Below are positions 1-10,259 of a stretch of 64,000 nt of DNA, one piece after another. Each line of letters begins with the position of its first letter. Position 1 is the stretch's first letter. Position numbers and translations under genes: made by a program. The DNA is from Darksidea phi (Eukaryota; Ascomycota; Dothideomycetes; Pleosporales; Lentitheciaceae): positions 1 through 64,000 of the forward strand of contig JASJFT010000165.1 of assembly GCA_030770425.1 (NCBI GenBank), in the 5' to 3' direction. The notes under the pieces were generated by a model. That model had not been told where the DNA came from and ran no database searches. It worked only from the letters and a program-made list of their open reading frames with translations.

Positions 1-569
1 CAAACCAACCCACCCCACCATCTCCACCTCCATCTCTCCCCTCTCCGCCCATCACATCAGCACCTCCGGGCCCTCCCCAACCCACCCCCCCCCCCCCACC
101 CCCCCCCCCACCCCCAGCACCCCCCCCCCCCCCCCCCCCCCTTCACCCAATTTTCTTTTTTGCATTTTTTTTTAAATTTGCACAATGGTTCGATTCCGGG
201 ACATAGCACATGCTAACATATATGCGCAGATTTCCTTTTTGTGCATACAACACTGGTCTATACGGCAAGCTCTCTATTTGGCACATTTATGCTCCCTATC
301 TAATAGCGCGCAGCTTTATGCTCCGCAAGGCCCACGACCCGAGGGCAGAGGATGCTGAGGGAGGGCGCATTTGAAGCAAGCAGTGAGCAGCGCCTTAAGA
401 CTACGACTAGCATATGTGCCATACTGCTGGCACCTAAAGCGCCGATGAATCATCGCACGAAACTCGGCGACGACCCTCCCAAGGACACCAGCGGACTACT
501 CAAAACACTGCGCAGGGCCTGCTCAATGCCCAAGCATCCGCGCACCCTCATCTCGACAAGTTCACGCGC
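1..569. other. Non-coding, C-rich low-complexity tract
   Basis: The first ~145 bases are pyrimidine-rich with several long C runs (about 88-140), followed by T-rich sequence. It is not a telomeric CCCTAA array. No supported gene lies between here and the stop codon of the flavin-reductase-like gene at 570; the reading frames on the + strand from 352 are shadows of that gene. Confidence 0.6.
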
Positions 570-1653
570 TCACATTCTCAACCCCGTACCAGCCTCGATC
601 TCCTCCGCCTCACCACCCTTCGCCCCTTCTATCTCGCGCTCTTTTTGCATCTGCCTATTTCCCCTGATACTCCCCTCTAGCCCTGCAAACCGCTTCGGAT
701 CATCTCCCGGAGGCCGCATCTCAAAAACCTCCCGCACAGCCGCGTACTGAAAGTACCCACATCGCGCAATTGGCACCGTCTTCTTGACATCGATCCGCCC
801 ATCTGTCAGCACACCGTCATCGATATGAATCCCAATAACGCGTCCAATGACAACAGACACAGACCCCATCGGCGGATTCCCCGGCAGCCGTATCGTCGAG
901 TAATACGTGCACTCGAATTTGATCGGACTACTCTTCACCATAGGCACCCTCTTCTTCTCGCCCTGCACCAAAACCTCTACGATGGTACTCTCCACCTTTT
1001 CTAGCCCCGCGCGCTCGAATTCGTCGACCGACTCGTCCACCTGCTCCGAAGATACATTGACCGCCTCCCGCAACTCGTACGTAGCGAGGTTCCAGCAAAA
1101 CACACCCGTGGCTTCGACGTTGACGGTGGTGTCCTTTTGCGTGTCCGACTGCGTTTGGTTGGCGGCGAACATTATGTACGGCGGGTCGAAGGTTAGGTTG
1201 TTGAATTGGGAGTAGGGCGCTAGATTGGGCGTGCCGGCCACGGAGAGGGTGGATACCCAGCCTATGGGGCGAGGAATCACACAGGCCTAATAGCCATTAG
1301 AAGGGGCTGTGAAGTTGGGCATTGGGAGGTAGGAAGACAATGGAATGAGATAGGCCGTAGGATGCAACACGGAGAGGAGAACGCGGGAAGATGAGCGAAG
1401 AACAAAGCTGCGTGCGTAATCTGGCGAGCTGAATGAAAAAGGCCCAGAGGGCAGGGATGAGATATCATGAGATGGGTAAGTGGATATCCAAGCGTCCTAA
1501 AAGCTGACACATAGGATGAAGGCACCTGCCATACAAGTAATTCAGGTGCACAGGAAATATGGTGTTTGCGTTCGAACACGACAAGGCCATCAAACGCACC
1601 TTGAACGGATCATTTGGAAGTCCATGATCTGTTTTTCCAGGCTCGTAGAACAT
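570..1653 (-). CDS. Flavin-reductase-like FMN-binding split-barrel protein
   Basis: Two exons, 1653-1600 and 1286-570, give a 256-aa protein. The first exon (18 codons) opens with the MFYEPGKTDHGLPNDPFK start typical of this family. The intron has a GTGCGT donor at 1599 and ends in TTAG; exon 2 then reads ACVIPRPIGWVSTL, the conserved PRPIGW(V/I)ST block. Further family features are SQFNNLTFDPPYIMFA and WNLATYELREAVN. Members (DIM6/NTAB-type flavin reductase domain) bind FMN on a split barrel and act with or without a partner oxygenase; the substrate cannot be told here. The Lys/Glu-rich C-terminus (about the last 45 residues) is probably disordered. No signal peptide is visible, so a cytosolic location is inferred. 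Confidence 0.85.
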
Positions 1654-2068
1654 CTTGCTTCGACGGTTTCAATCTCTGTACTTCCGCGCCGACTTCAATC
1701 TTTATGAAGATACAGCAATGACTTTTGGGAAGCTGCCCAAAAGATGGGAATTGGAGTCACGGCATTTTCAATGTTGACAAGTGTGACGTCTCGAGTACCC
1801 CACATTGCGGGGAACCAATCCAGATCCTGAGATCAGTTATCGATTGTCAAAGATGCGCTAATGCACACCTCGATGCAGCAACGCGGTCCGAGTACCAGTT
1901 CAGGCATAGTTTCCCGTTAGTTTTCTTTGCTGGAGACTGGTCGTATTTCGCATTGTGTACGTCACGATGCTTGAAGATCGCTGGATGTCTGCGACATCGT
2001 TTTATGTTGTCGATTTCTGATAGTAGATTTAAATTAAGAGGTCTGTAGACAATTTCGGCACTCTCACG
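1654..2068. other. Intergenic, upstream of flavin-reductase-like gene
   Basis: About 415 bases without a supported gene. The open frame 1725-2048 (+) has no recognisable domain and no coding-like codon pattern. This stretch should hold the promoter of the minus-strand gene. Confidence 0.4.
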
Positions 2069-2470
2069 ATGGCATCTGAATAAGCGGTTCTGGTCACGGA
2101 TGCAGCCTCAGGCCTTGGCCTCGCATTCTTATACCGCTACGCCTTACAGCCATCAACCAGAACAAGCCGGAATTGGCATCACCCCTCTCCCCTCATATTC
2201 AACATAACATCAGATCCCGCCTCAACACCCTCGTTACCAAGCTAACCTCGATACTAATCCACCTCCTCATCCACAGCGCGGGCGTCCGCGGCCTCGTCCC
2301 CTCCGTCGTAGCCCGGCACAAAAGCGATGCAAATGATGCCGCTGCGGCCGATACTTGGGCCGTAATGACCACCTGACGATGGTGAAACCGCTCGAGATAA
2401 CCAATGGGACACATTCAACGTCACCAAGACCTTTCTCCCAAGCCCGCAAAACGCGGAAATGGTTACATAA
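2069..2470 (+). pseudogene. Decayed short-chain dehydrogenase/reductase, N-terminal part
   Basis: Starting at ATG 2069 the sequence reads MASE-stop-AVLVTDAASGLGLAF, the TGxxxGxG Rossmann motif of an SDR with a TAA as fifth codon. Downstream, in other frames, come LIHSAGVRGLVPS (the NAG motif region) and DTFNVTKTFLP (the helix before the active-site strand). At least one stop and two frameshifts separate these pieces, so no functional protein can be made. The matching C-terminal half with the YxxxK motif may be the fragment at 3936-4042. The gap between them holds the repeat array. Confidence 0.75.
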
Positions 2471-2799
2471 CCACCTCGCGTTGCGGTCACATAATCGCCA
2501 GTCACAGTCGTTTGGTCTGTGGGGATTGGAGTAGGAGGGCTATGGCAGCTAGGGTAGTTTGTAATTAAGAATGCGGAGACAGCCAGTTCTTACTCAGCTC
2601 CGTCTGGACCGTGCGGCCTCTAAGTACATATAAAGAGCTTATAGTTGTTGTAATTCTCTTTCTTTCCTACACATTCTTCATGCCTATTCTCTAAAAAGGC
2701 TAGGCGTCCAGCGTATGTGAAGGACGTCTAAAATCCGATTCAAGTGTGCACAATGTGGAAACTCGGCGCAGGCAGAATCGAAAGGAACAAGACCTATGG
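2471..2799. other. Non-coding, between SDR remnant and repeat array
   Basis: About 330 bases between the SDR fragment and the first clear repeat unit. Frames in all directions are broken by stops. Nothing else recognisable. Confidence 0.4.
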
Positions 2800-3640
2800 C
2801 ATAGGGTCTGCTTTTACGCCGAATAATTCGAAGCCGCCCTATGTATGTGGTCTGCTTCTGCGCTTCGAAAGGTTTAACCGCGACTTCGATGGCGGCCTGC
2901 CTTTGCGCTTTAAAAACTTTGAAGGCCCCATCGAATGGAGTCTGCTTTTGCGCCCAAAAAAGTTATTGGGATTACCTATCCATGGGATTCTGACTTTTGC
3001 GCTCTAAAATTCCCGAAGCACAAAATGATGGTTCTAGTCCTGTGGGGCAAGCCTCTGGCCCGATGGAAGGAGCCGCTGAAGGTAAACCCCGGCAAGGATG
3101 AAAGGCTGCCTGCTCACGGCTACACGGCATTCCTCCGCCGACATGGCCAATCTGGATTCAGGCGAACGGGCGTATAGTACGCTTTGGACAGGCATACGAC
3201 TGTCTGTCTCTAGAGTACATCGTCAAAGGCACCCATAATGAGGCCCAGGTCGAGGCCTATACGTCGCATACACTCGCCAACCTTTCCGCCATGCTTGCTC
3301 GGGTTTGGGACGGCGGTGAGTTGGGCGACATCTCCTCGCACCAAGGCTGGCTCCTCTATGAAAACAAGCTCTTCCATAAAGACGCCCCTGCTGCTTTTGG
3401 GCTTTAAAAACAGTTCAAGCCATACCGTATGGCGTCTGCTTTTGCGCCCTTTCACCCCACCGACAAAAAAATTAATTTACAAAAACATCTTGACCACCTT
3501 TTCATGGGGTGTGCTTCTGCGCTTCTAAACCAATTCGAAACCGGCTCGATGGAGTTCTTGTTTTGCGCTTTTTAAAAACAAAACCCCCCTAAGGATTGCC
3601 TTGATGTAAAAGTTCTACTTTTACATTTTAAAATAACAAA
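2800..3640. repeat. Degenerate ~45-bp tandem repeat array in two blocks
   Basis: Copies of a unit with core TCTGCTTTTGCGC, followed by an A-rich stretch (ctttaaaaa) and a TTCGAAG/ATCGATGG-like end. Block 1 has cores at 2807, 2851, 2896, 2941 and 2988, spaced 44, 45, 45 and 47 nt. Block 2 has cores near 3389, 3435, 3510, 3555 and 3613, with spacings of 45-75. Because 45 is a multiple of three, block 1 stays open in one frame and encodes repeats of ~15 residues such as GLLLRFERFNRDFDG and GLPLRFKNFEGPIEW. The blocks are separated by a non-repetitive, coding-like stretch. It could be a decayed minisatellite or an expanded fragment of a repeat-containing gene. Confidence 0.75.
3140..3407 (+). pseudogene. 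Coding-like fragment of unknown origin inside the repeat array
   Basis: Between the two repeat blocks one + frame is open from about 3140 to the TAA at 3405-3407 and has strongly coding-like third positions (for example GTC GAG GCC TAT ACG TCG). It reads QAYDCLSLEYIVKGTHNEAQ and later LSAMLARVWDGGELGD. No start codon or family is recognised. A neighbouring frame (about 3024-3177) may be its upstream part after a frameshift. It may be carried-in gene debris; function unknown. Confidence 0.35.
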
Positions 3641-3935
3641 ATCTCGATGCATGCGCCCGCCGCTATGCTTTCAAAGAGCCATCCCGCAAATAATTATGTG
3701 AGAGCGCGTGTACCGGTTGTTGTCTGCGGACTTGGGGGGAAAGGAGCGGGAAGTTGTACTTACTACTACGAGTATGCGAGAAAAAATTTATTCCGTCAAG
3801 ACTTATGGCTTTTGTACTGCGGGTGGGTTGGGGATGTGGCTCCTCCCATCTTGGCACATTTCGATTTGGCACACTTGCGGCTGCATCTTTGCCCGTTAGA
3901 GGGTAACTTAAAGTCATTATTTTGTCGTCGCGGAT

Positions 3936-4042
3936 GGGAGGTCGCTGAGTGCGAAACGGTGGTGGGAGGCGGGCATGCGTATGGAGCGAGTAAGGCGGGT
4001 TTGGATGCTATTATGAAGAGTTTTAGTATCGATCGATGTTAA
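3936..4042 (+). pseudogene. SDR C-terminal fragment with YxxSK motif
   Basis: The frame reads VVGGGHAYGASKAGLDAIMK then SFSIDRC and a stop at 4042. AYGASKAGLDAIMKSF is the classical SDR active-site Y-x-x-x-K helix. There is no start codon of its own and no Rossmann fold directly upstream. Together with the N-terminal SDR remnant at 2069-2470 it looks like one gene interrupted by ~1.45 kb, including the repeat array; this link is inference from order and orientation. Confidence 0.55.
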
Positions 4043-4349
4043 GGAGGTGGCGGGTTTGTTGTTGCATGTTGGGAGAGTAGAGATGAGGCTTGTGGGGTGG
4101 AAGGGAGTTTGGGGGATCGTTTTTGGAGGTGATTGAGAGGGTGGAGGTGGGAGGTCAAGGGGGGATTGGAACTGTTGTGTTTGTGGATAGATTTGAGGAG
4201 GGGATAGAAGGTGTGAAGAAATGCAATGTTTAGTAATAGATGAAATGATTTTTTTTTTTTCCCTACAGTGGACTTTTCCATGTGTACGCTGCTTCCATTA
4301 ATCTCGCAGAAACGCGACTCTTTTCTAGAAGCTAGCAACCCTAGCAACC
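4043..4349. other. Intergenic with a T tract
   Basis: Downstream of the tannase-family stop codon. Contains a run of 12 T (4248-4259). No supported gene. Confidence 0.4.
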
Positions 4350-6001
4350 TCATCTTTCCACACACTTCCATCCGTCCTCATCCTTCCCGTTTCCCTCGCG
4401 CTTATAAACACCAACTCTCGGGTGCTTACAATGCTTCCTCGAGAAATCCACCCCCTTGATGGGATCATCACCCTTCCATTTCACCCCTCTCAAAGTCTCC
4501 GGCTGGACTCCACTTTCGACCCAAGCCACCATAGCTAATAGAACGTTGTTGTCTGCAATCTCATCCGTCTTCCCGAGTGCATGCCGACCGATGAAGTGTG
4601 CACCAGGGCCGCCGCCACAGTGCTCCGTACCGGAGAGCCGGAAGTAGCGGTACCAGTCGTCGAGAGCGGATGTATCGGTGGCATTGGGAGAAGTGATATT
4701 GAGAACGAGATCATAGTAGTAATCAGAGTTTGAGATGGAGATGTGGGTATCGGATTGTCCGTGCCAGTGTAATATCTTCCCACCGCGGTCACGGAAAGAG
4801 CCTAAGTCGGGATTGAAGGTGTATAGTTTCCCCGGATTCGCAATAATACTGCGTGACCCGTCTACGCTTTCAAAGTTTTCGAGTTCCCAATCGAGGTCTC
4901 CAGAGAAGATGTAGCGGCACCATTCCGTGACTGCATTCTTTGCCGCACCGCCGTACAACAGCTCTGCGAGAGCGATTTCATTACCATGCGTAGCGCCAGG
5001 ATGTAAGAAGTAATCGCCGTGCTTGAAAGGGAGGAATATCTGCTCCATAGCAAAAATCTGCTGATAGGTTAAACCGTCCGGGGACCGGCCGCTCCAGCAG
5101 TACAGCCGGCTGGTATCGAGTTTGCACGCCCGTGCATCTTCCAGTATACCGTCGGTTGCGCCATCGAGACCGTCGCATTGTCGGATCACTTCATCGTAGA
5201 TGAGTTCCCAGTCCTGCAGGCGAAGGTATGTGGAAGACGACTCATCCAGGCCGAGCGTAGCAAGTGCATGTGCGTACCACATAGCGAGCATATCAGTATT
5301 GATAACCGGGGCCCCAGAAATGATGCCGTCGAAGAGGTCTGGATGCGACTGCGCAGCTCGAAACCCCTGACGGCCGCCATCACCACGGCCCATATGGTAA
5401 GACTTGAAGTTTTGTTGGGAATGTTCGTAAAAGTAGGCTGTGAGCGCTTTACCGACTACGGCACTGAGCCACATAGGACGCCAGGAGAAGTCTTTAAGGA
5501 CTTCAGGTTGCTTAGAGAGAGGAGATAGAGAGGTTCCGTTGAAACCGTTGTTATGGGCTACTGATGCGAAACCCAGGGAGGCGCCGTAGGCTAGTTGGGG
5601 GTAGTCGATGCCTGTATCATAGATCAGCAATTGCTCTTACAAAATTACTAGGAGCTATACTCACAGCCGCCGACCCTATTGCCCATTTGAAGAAATCTCT
5701 TTTCCCAAAGCTCCGGTAGCCAGGCCTCCGTAGTCACCGAGCTCATCGTGGAAGTCGTCATTCTAAGGCAGACACGACAGACCTTACTCGACACGGTTGG
5801 AGGCGAATCGGAAGTGCATGTCTTGTGGACATATGCTTTAAGGTCAATAGCTGACCCTGTAGGGAGGTACTCCGCGTATGTCACCGCGATCGAAGTGTCT
5901 GCAAAGCGCACGTTGGCTATGCCGTTGCATTTTCCTTCAAAGTCAGTAGTGGCTCCAAGTGTGAGAACGGGGAGGATCAAGGAGAAAAGATGGGACGTCA
6001 T
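4350..6001 (-). CDS. Tannase/feruloyl-esterase family protein lacking the catalytic Cys-Ser
   Basis: Exons 6001-5665 and 5611-4350 give 532 aa; the intron has GTGAGT/ACAG ends. A signal peptide (about residues 1-17) marks a secreted protein. RFLQMGNRVGGCIDYPQLAYG is split by the intron and is typical of the tannase family (PF07519), whose members hydrolyse gallate or feruloyl esters of plant polymers. The acid and base are present: D400 in HWHGQSDTHIS and H443-C444 in SGTEHCGGG. The nucleophile elbow is not: the family G-C-S-x-G-G is G-R-G-D-G-G at residues 187-192, so both the Ser and the Cys that normally bonds to C444 are gone. The rest, including the DGLDGATDGILED calcium-loop region, is intact. 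A secreted pseudoenzyme or a recently inactivated gene are both possible. Confidence 0.9.
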
Positions 6002-6472
6002 TGATGCGAGTTCAAATTTGATGTTGTTGGATAGAGAAGGAGTAGGTGATACAACGCTTGATGTTGTCTATATGTAGAAGATGGAAGCGAAAGAAGTGAT
6101 GAGCGGCGTAAAGGCTGGCTGCAACAAATGAGTGGTGAGAACAGAGATGAGGCGGAGTTGCAGGTTTGACAGATGTGTAAAATCGCCAATTGCATTTCTA
6201 ACGTCTTTCTCTATCAGCCTGCCAATGAAAGACTAGGGAGTCGATAGAGCAAACAACGGAGCCGCGTTGTGGATTGTTGGTCTGCGTAACGTGAATCATG
6301 ACTAATTACTCCAGACTGAGCATGATACTTCCATGATGGCTTGTGAGCGGTGTATGATATTCCGCTCGCGGGATGCAGACCGCAATATACCTCATTGACG
6401 ACCTCTGCCCAGACCCGCACACCTTACGCCAATGAATGCACGATCTTTTCGCTCGAGATGGATAGAGACCAT
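6002..6472. other. Intergenic upstream of the tannase-family gene
   Basis: About 470 bases between two minus-strand genes. The short frames here have no recognisable content. The proximal part should hold the tannase-family promoter. Confidence 0.4.
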
Positions 6473-7348
6473 TTAGGGTTCTACTCGACTGCCCCGTCTC
6501 GATCCTCCGGTCTCTTCGGTGTGTATAGCCGTCTGCCCCGACTCTTTAACCTCGTCTTCCCGTCCGGAGATCTTGCCGGCTACCTCCAAACTTCCTTCAA
6601 GTCCTTTTACTAGCCCGTCTAGCGCCTCGAATATGTCTCCTTGGCTCCTTTCCTGGGCCTCTCTAAGCTTGCTCTCCCCAGCCTGCCCCTTCGCCTTTCC
6701 CTTGTTCTTGCCAGGCACCTCTAAGCCTTCGACTTTCAGCATGTATCCCCGGTTTGGTGCTCCTTCCTCAAAGGAGGGAGCAGTCCGTATATTCGCATTT
6801 GTGATTTGCCAGTCTGGAGACATGGATTGCGCGCCAACGATTGTGTGTCCGTCGGCTGCGATGTCGATGATCAAGAAACGTTCCTTGCTGCCTACGATGG
6901 GCGGTGGCAGCGGAGACTCGACGCCTGGATCATGGTCATCCCCCCCTTCTTCGTCCTGGGTTTGTTCATTTTCTTCTACGTTTGGTTTTGGCAGGTATTT
7001 TGTGTCGTCTAACCCGAGGCTCCGCATGGCCGCCGCCGTTACTATTACCGGATCGTCATCGGCAAAGACATAATGCACAAAGGGGTGATAATGCTCGCCG
7101 GTCGTGGTATCCTCCACTATGGTAAAGAAGGGATTGAAGTTCGGCGGCGGTAGGAGGGTGTGTTCGGAGCTAGGCTCAGGGTATGGTATGTCATCGACAT
7201 CGATGGCGGCAGCTTCGGTCTGATGTGAGTCGGGATGCTCGTTCTGCGTATCGGGAGGGTCTTCGAAGTGTGGGACGGACGGTGGCGGCGGCGAGTGTGC
7301 ATTCGGCGGGACCGGCGAACGTTTTGAAGGGGTTGGACTTGTGGACAT
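6473..7348 (-). CDS. Conserved-looking protein of unknown function (291 aa)
   Basis: Single exon from ATG 7348. Residues 1-65 are Pro/Ser/His-rich and low complexity. A compact segment follows, FNPFFTIVEDTTTGEHYHPF and then VHYVFADDDP, which looks like the folded core. A second ordered stretch reads KERFLIIDIAADGHTIVGAQ with SPDWQITNANI. The C-terminus is Lys/Glu-rich and may form a helix or coil. No catalytic motif, signal peptide or membrane segment is visible. It lies tail-to-head with APC11 on the same strand, 345 bp downstream of it. I do not recognise a named family; nuclear or cytosolic location is only a guess. Confidence 0.75.
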   Translation of the reverse strand: MSTSPTPSKRSPVPPNAHSPPPPSVPHFEDPPDTQNEHPDSHQTEAAAIDVDDIPYPEPSSEHTLLPPPNFNPFFTIVEDTTTGEHYHPFVHYVFADDDPVIVTAAAMRSLGLDDTKYLPKPNVEENEQTQDEEGGDDHDPGVESPLPPPIVGSKERFLIIDIAADGHTIVGAQSMSPDWQITNANIRTAPSFEEGAPNRGYMLKVEGLEVPGKNKGKAKGQAGESKLREAQERSQGDIFEALDGLVKGLEGSLEVAGKISGREDEVKESGQTAIHTEETGGSRRGSRVEP

Positions 7349-7693
7349 GGCTAGGGTTGTGGATGTGGAGGGGGTAGGGATGGGATTGCGGAGCTTTGGG
7401 AGCTTGGACCCGGCGTTATCGATAGACAGGGATTCACGTGTCGCGTATCAAGGCCGAGGCTACCACGCGACAGAGGAAAAGTGCAGTGGATGCAGAGAGC
7501 CTCGCCTTATCTTCTATAGAACATACGGAAAATTCAGCAGAGTACCAAAGGCTTCAAAGGGTATTTCCCAAACGCCGTTATGCCGAGTATGGAACGCCAC
7601 CTTCCACGCCACAACTTCCGCCCCACTCCAGCAAAGTTCCCGCACCGTATAGCAATATCTCGATGCCCTCATGGGTTTCGTATAACTCGTCGG

Positions 7694-8156
7694 TCATAGG
7701 GGACTCGTGTCGGGTTGGGCAGCTTCGGTTTCGGCCCCGGCGGCGGCAGCTTCCTGGTTTTTGCTCTTGAACGCTGTCGCACATTAGCATGGACATTCCA
7801 TGACAGCGGTCAAATACACATACGCTGGCGACACATGGGGCATTTCTCTTGCGCGGCTTCTTGTCGCAGCCATGAGAAGATGCAGTGCTGGGGTTCGTTA
7901 GCCATGATCAGATCGCAAACGAAGGCTCGTGTACCATGTGAAATGAGTGATTGCACTCGCCGAGCACTGCATCGCGTCAGCAATCCGTTCACATCTCCAG
8001 ACCTGTTGACATACACAAGGGACAGTCATCGCCCGGGTACTTGCACTTAGAGCAAGTGCTGTCGTAGGGATTGCGGCAGATACCGCAGACGTCATCGTCA
8101 GGCATGTCCCACCGCCACGCAGCGACGGCGTTCCACTCCTTGATCGTCACCTTCAT
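7694..8156 (-). CDS. APC11: Anaphase-promoting complex subunit 11 (RING-H2)
   Basis: Four exons: 8156-8015, 7966-7935, 7887-7824 and 7773-7694, 105 aa. The protein starts MKVTIKEWNAVAAWRWDMP, the conserved APC11 N-terminus, followed by [35 protein letters not shown] and EKCPMCRQPFK, the full RING-H2 ligand set. APC11 is the catalytic RING subunit of the anaphase-promoting complex, an E3 ubiquitin ligase that drives mitotic exit with APC2. Exons 2 and 3 are only 32 and 64 nt, and introns are about 50 nt; the last intron has a GCTAAT branch site. The C-terminus carries an Ala/Glu-rich extension of ~22 residues beyond the usual end. It is divergently placed to the sulfurtransferase gene. Confidence 0.95.
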
Positions 8157-8584
8157 CTTGGCTCGGTCGTGGTGCTGGTGGTCGCGTGGGATGGGATGGG
8201 AGGAAAATAAACGAGTCAATGTTAGCGCGGATCGGCGGAGGAGGGGCGCCCAAGCTTTCCCCGAGCGCGATAGCTCCCCGCTTTTCTGGATGACGGATTT
8301 CGTTGCTAAGACAGCTGACATTCACCGCTGGATATCAACCCGCCGGCTATCTCTCAAACACTGATGCTCGGAATGGGAGCGTAAAGCTACAGTTGACGGG
8401 TGAGTGCAGTTTGATACCCGGAACCAAGGATTTGGCGCCGGCAAAGCAAACGGAGCGGAGGTGCCGCCGATCTGCATCTGTCGCGCTTCCAAGTGCGGAG
8501 TAAAAGAAGCAGTTTACGCGCGCCAGCTCTGTCTCCGCCTCAGCTTCGCGACTCAACAGTCGGTAACCTTTGACAGCGTCCACG
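8157..8584. promoter_or_regulatory. Shared divergent promoter region, APC11 / TUM1-like gene
   Basis: 428 bases separate the APC11 start (minus strand) from the sulfurtransferase start (plus strand), so both promoters must lie here. No TATA box or conserved operator was identified. The APC11 frame stays open upstream of its ATG, but the conserved start MKVTIKEW argues against a longer protein. Confidence 0.6.
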
Positions 8585-9649
8585 ATGATTCTCACGAGCT
8601 ATCGTTGCGTCTTCCGTCCCCTATCCTCCCTCCCAATCGCCCGTCCACTGGGAATTGGCAGACGGGCCATGTCCAAATACACCCTCAGTACGTACCTCGT
8701 CACGCCCGCCGAGCTGGATTCTGGCCTCCGGAAGAATGTGCATAGCAAGCTGTCGACGGCGCCCAAGATTGTCCCGCTATGCGCTTCGTGGTTTCTTCCA
8801 AACGACGGTCGGAGCGGCATCGATACCTTCAAGGAATGCCGCATTCCCCATGCTCGCTTCTTCGACCTAGACGAGGTCAAGGACCCACATTCTCTATACC
8901 CACACATGCTTCCTTCCGCCCAAGACTTTGCAAAGGCAATGGGCCGGTTGGGCATTCGACGGGATGATAGCGTGGTGGTATACGACTCCAAAGAGCTGGG
9001 CATCTTCTCTGCGCCGAGGGTGGCATGGACACTGCAGGTTTTTGGCCATCCGGACGTACACATACTGAATAACTTCCGCAAGTGGTGTGACGAGGGTTAT
9101 CCGACCGACAGCGGATTGCCCGACGATGTACAATCAGTCGCCTATCCTGTGCCCGAGCTCGACCAGAGCAAAGTCGTGGCGTTTGAAGAGGTGAAGGAGC
9201 TGGTAAAGGAGCTAGACCACGAGGGTGCCGAAGAGGTCCAAATCCTGGACGCGAGGAGCCTGGGTCGCTGGAAAGGAACAGACCCAGAACCTAGAGAAGG
9301 TAGGCATCTCTCACCTCCAATTTTCAACTTGTGAACCTGACTTCATACAGGTATCTCATCCGGCCACATTCCCCACTCCATCTCCGTACCAATTTCAGAC
9401 CTCCTCGATCCAAACGACAAAACCCTCCTTCCCGCCTCAGAGCTCAAAGCAGTCTTTGAGTCCAAAGGCATTGACCCATCGAAACCCGTCATCAGCAGCT
9501 GCGGCACCGGCGTCACCGCCACCGTCATCGATGCCGCTCTTACCGAAGCCGGCTTCCCCATTGAAAACAGAAGAGTCTATGATGGTAGCTGGACCGAGTG
9601 GGCGCAGCGCGTCAAGCCCACGGACAATCTCATCCGCAAGTCGGACTAG
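8585..9649 (+). CDS. TUM1: Thiosulfate/3-mercaptopyruvate sulfurtransferase (two rhodanese domains)
   Basis: Exons 8585-9299 and 9351-9649, 337 aa; intron GTAGGC...ACAG. The N-terminus (MILTSYRCVFRPLSSLPIAR) is Arg/Ser/Leu-rich without acids and looks like a mitochondrial presequence. The first rhodanese domain spans about residues 30-170 (IPHARFFDLDEVKDPHSLYP, DSVVVYDSKELGIFSAPRV); the second, from ~200, ends in the active-site loop SSCGTGVTA with catalytic Cys at ~289. This domain pair and loop are those of mercaptopyruvate sulfurtransferase. Yeast Tum1 passes sulfur from Nfs1 to Uba4 for tRNA thiolation and Moco biosynthesis; an orthologous role is inferred. ATG 8585 is the first ATG of the frame and precedes the presequence directly. 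Confidence 0.93.
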
Positions 9650-10200
9650 TCATGTCGAAAGATTGCGGCGAGTCACTGTACCAACACCCTTTTATTCGCT
9701 TGTTCATGTTTACCATGCGATGACAAACTGTAGCATATTTCTTGAGCCATTAAACGAACCTTATTTGTCATTCCCGTCTACAGATCGAGGTGTGAGACTA
9801 GTAAAGCCGACCCGAGGAGTGCCTAACTACCTCGCGACCGCGACGCCGTTCGTACCTGAGTTGCGTGCTCCTTGCCTTTACCCCCTTGGACTATTACCCA
9901 ATGCCCCTTAGCTCTTTAGTCATAGGGCCTTCCGGCATGACCAATCATAAGATGAGGTGGGTGAGATCAATGAGTTTCAGCAATCTTTTACTTGAACTCC
10001 AACTAGCCAACCAGTTCCGCTTGACGTATACTTGGCGGCATGTTTGGCCTGGCGTCAATGGTAACGAATTTGCAGCGATTCTGATGATGTACACCCAAGG
10101 TCAAACCAGCCTTAAAAAGCATGGAAGAATGCCGTCTATGGAGATACGGTTCAACGTTAATGGTGCTCTCTCCCGTAATTGCAAATATTCGGGTGCCCAC
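9650..10200. other. Non-coding stretch 3' of the sulfurtransferase gene
   Basis: 3' flank of the TUM1-like gene and 5' part of a weakly supported open frame (9865-10482 +). No recognisable motif before ~10260. Confidence 0.35.
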
Positions 10201-10259
10201 AACAGCGGCTGTCAACGTAGTCGTCGATCTCGTTCCCAAGCACCAAGACCTCTTCGAGG

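Noticed and set aside
88..142. Long C runs suggesting a telomere
   Set aside because: There is no CCCTAA/TTAGGG periodicity; it is simple low-complexity sequence and may be partly an assembly artefact.
186..199. GGTTCGATTCCGG, a perfect tRNA B-box-like sequence
   Set aside because: The flanks do not form a T stem, and the upstream 80 bases are poly-C/T with no A box or acceptor stem, so it is not a tRNA.
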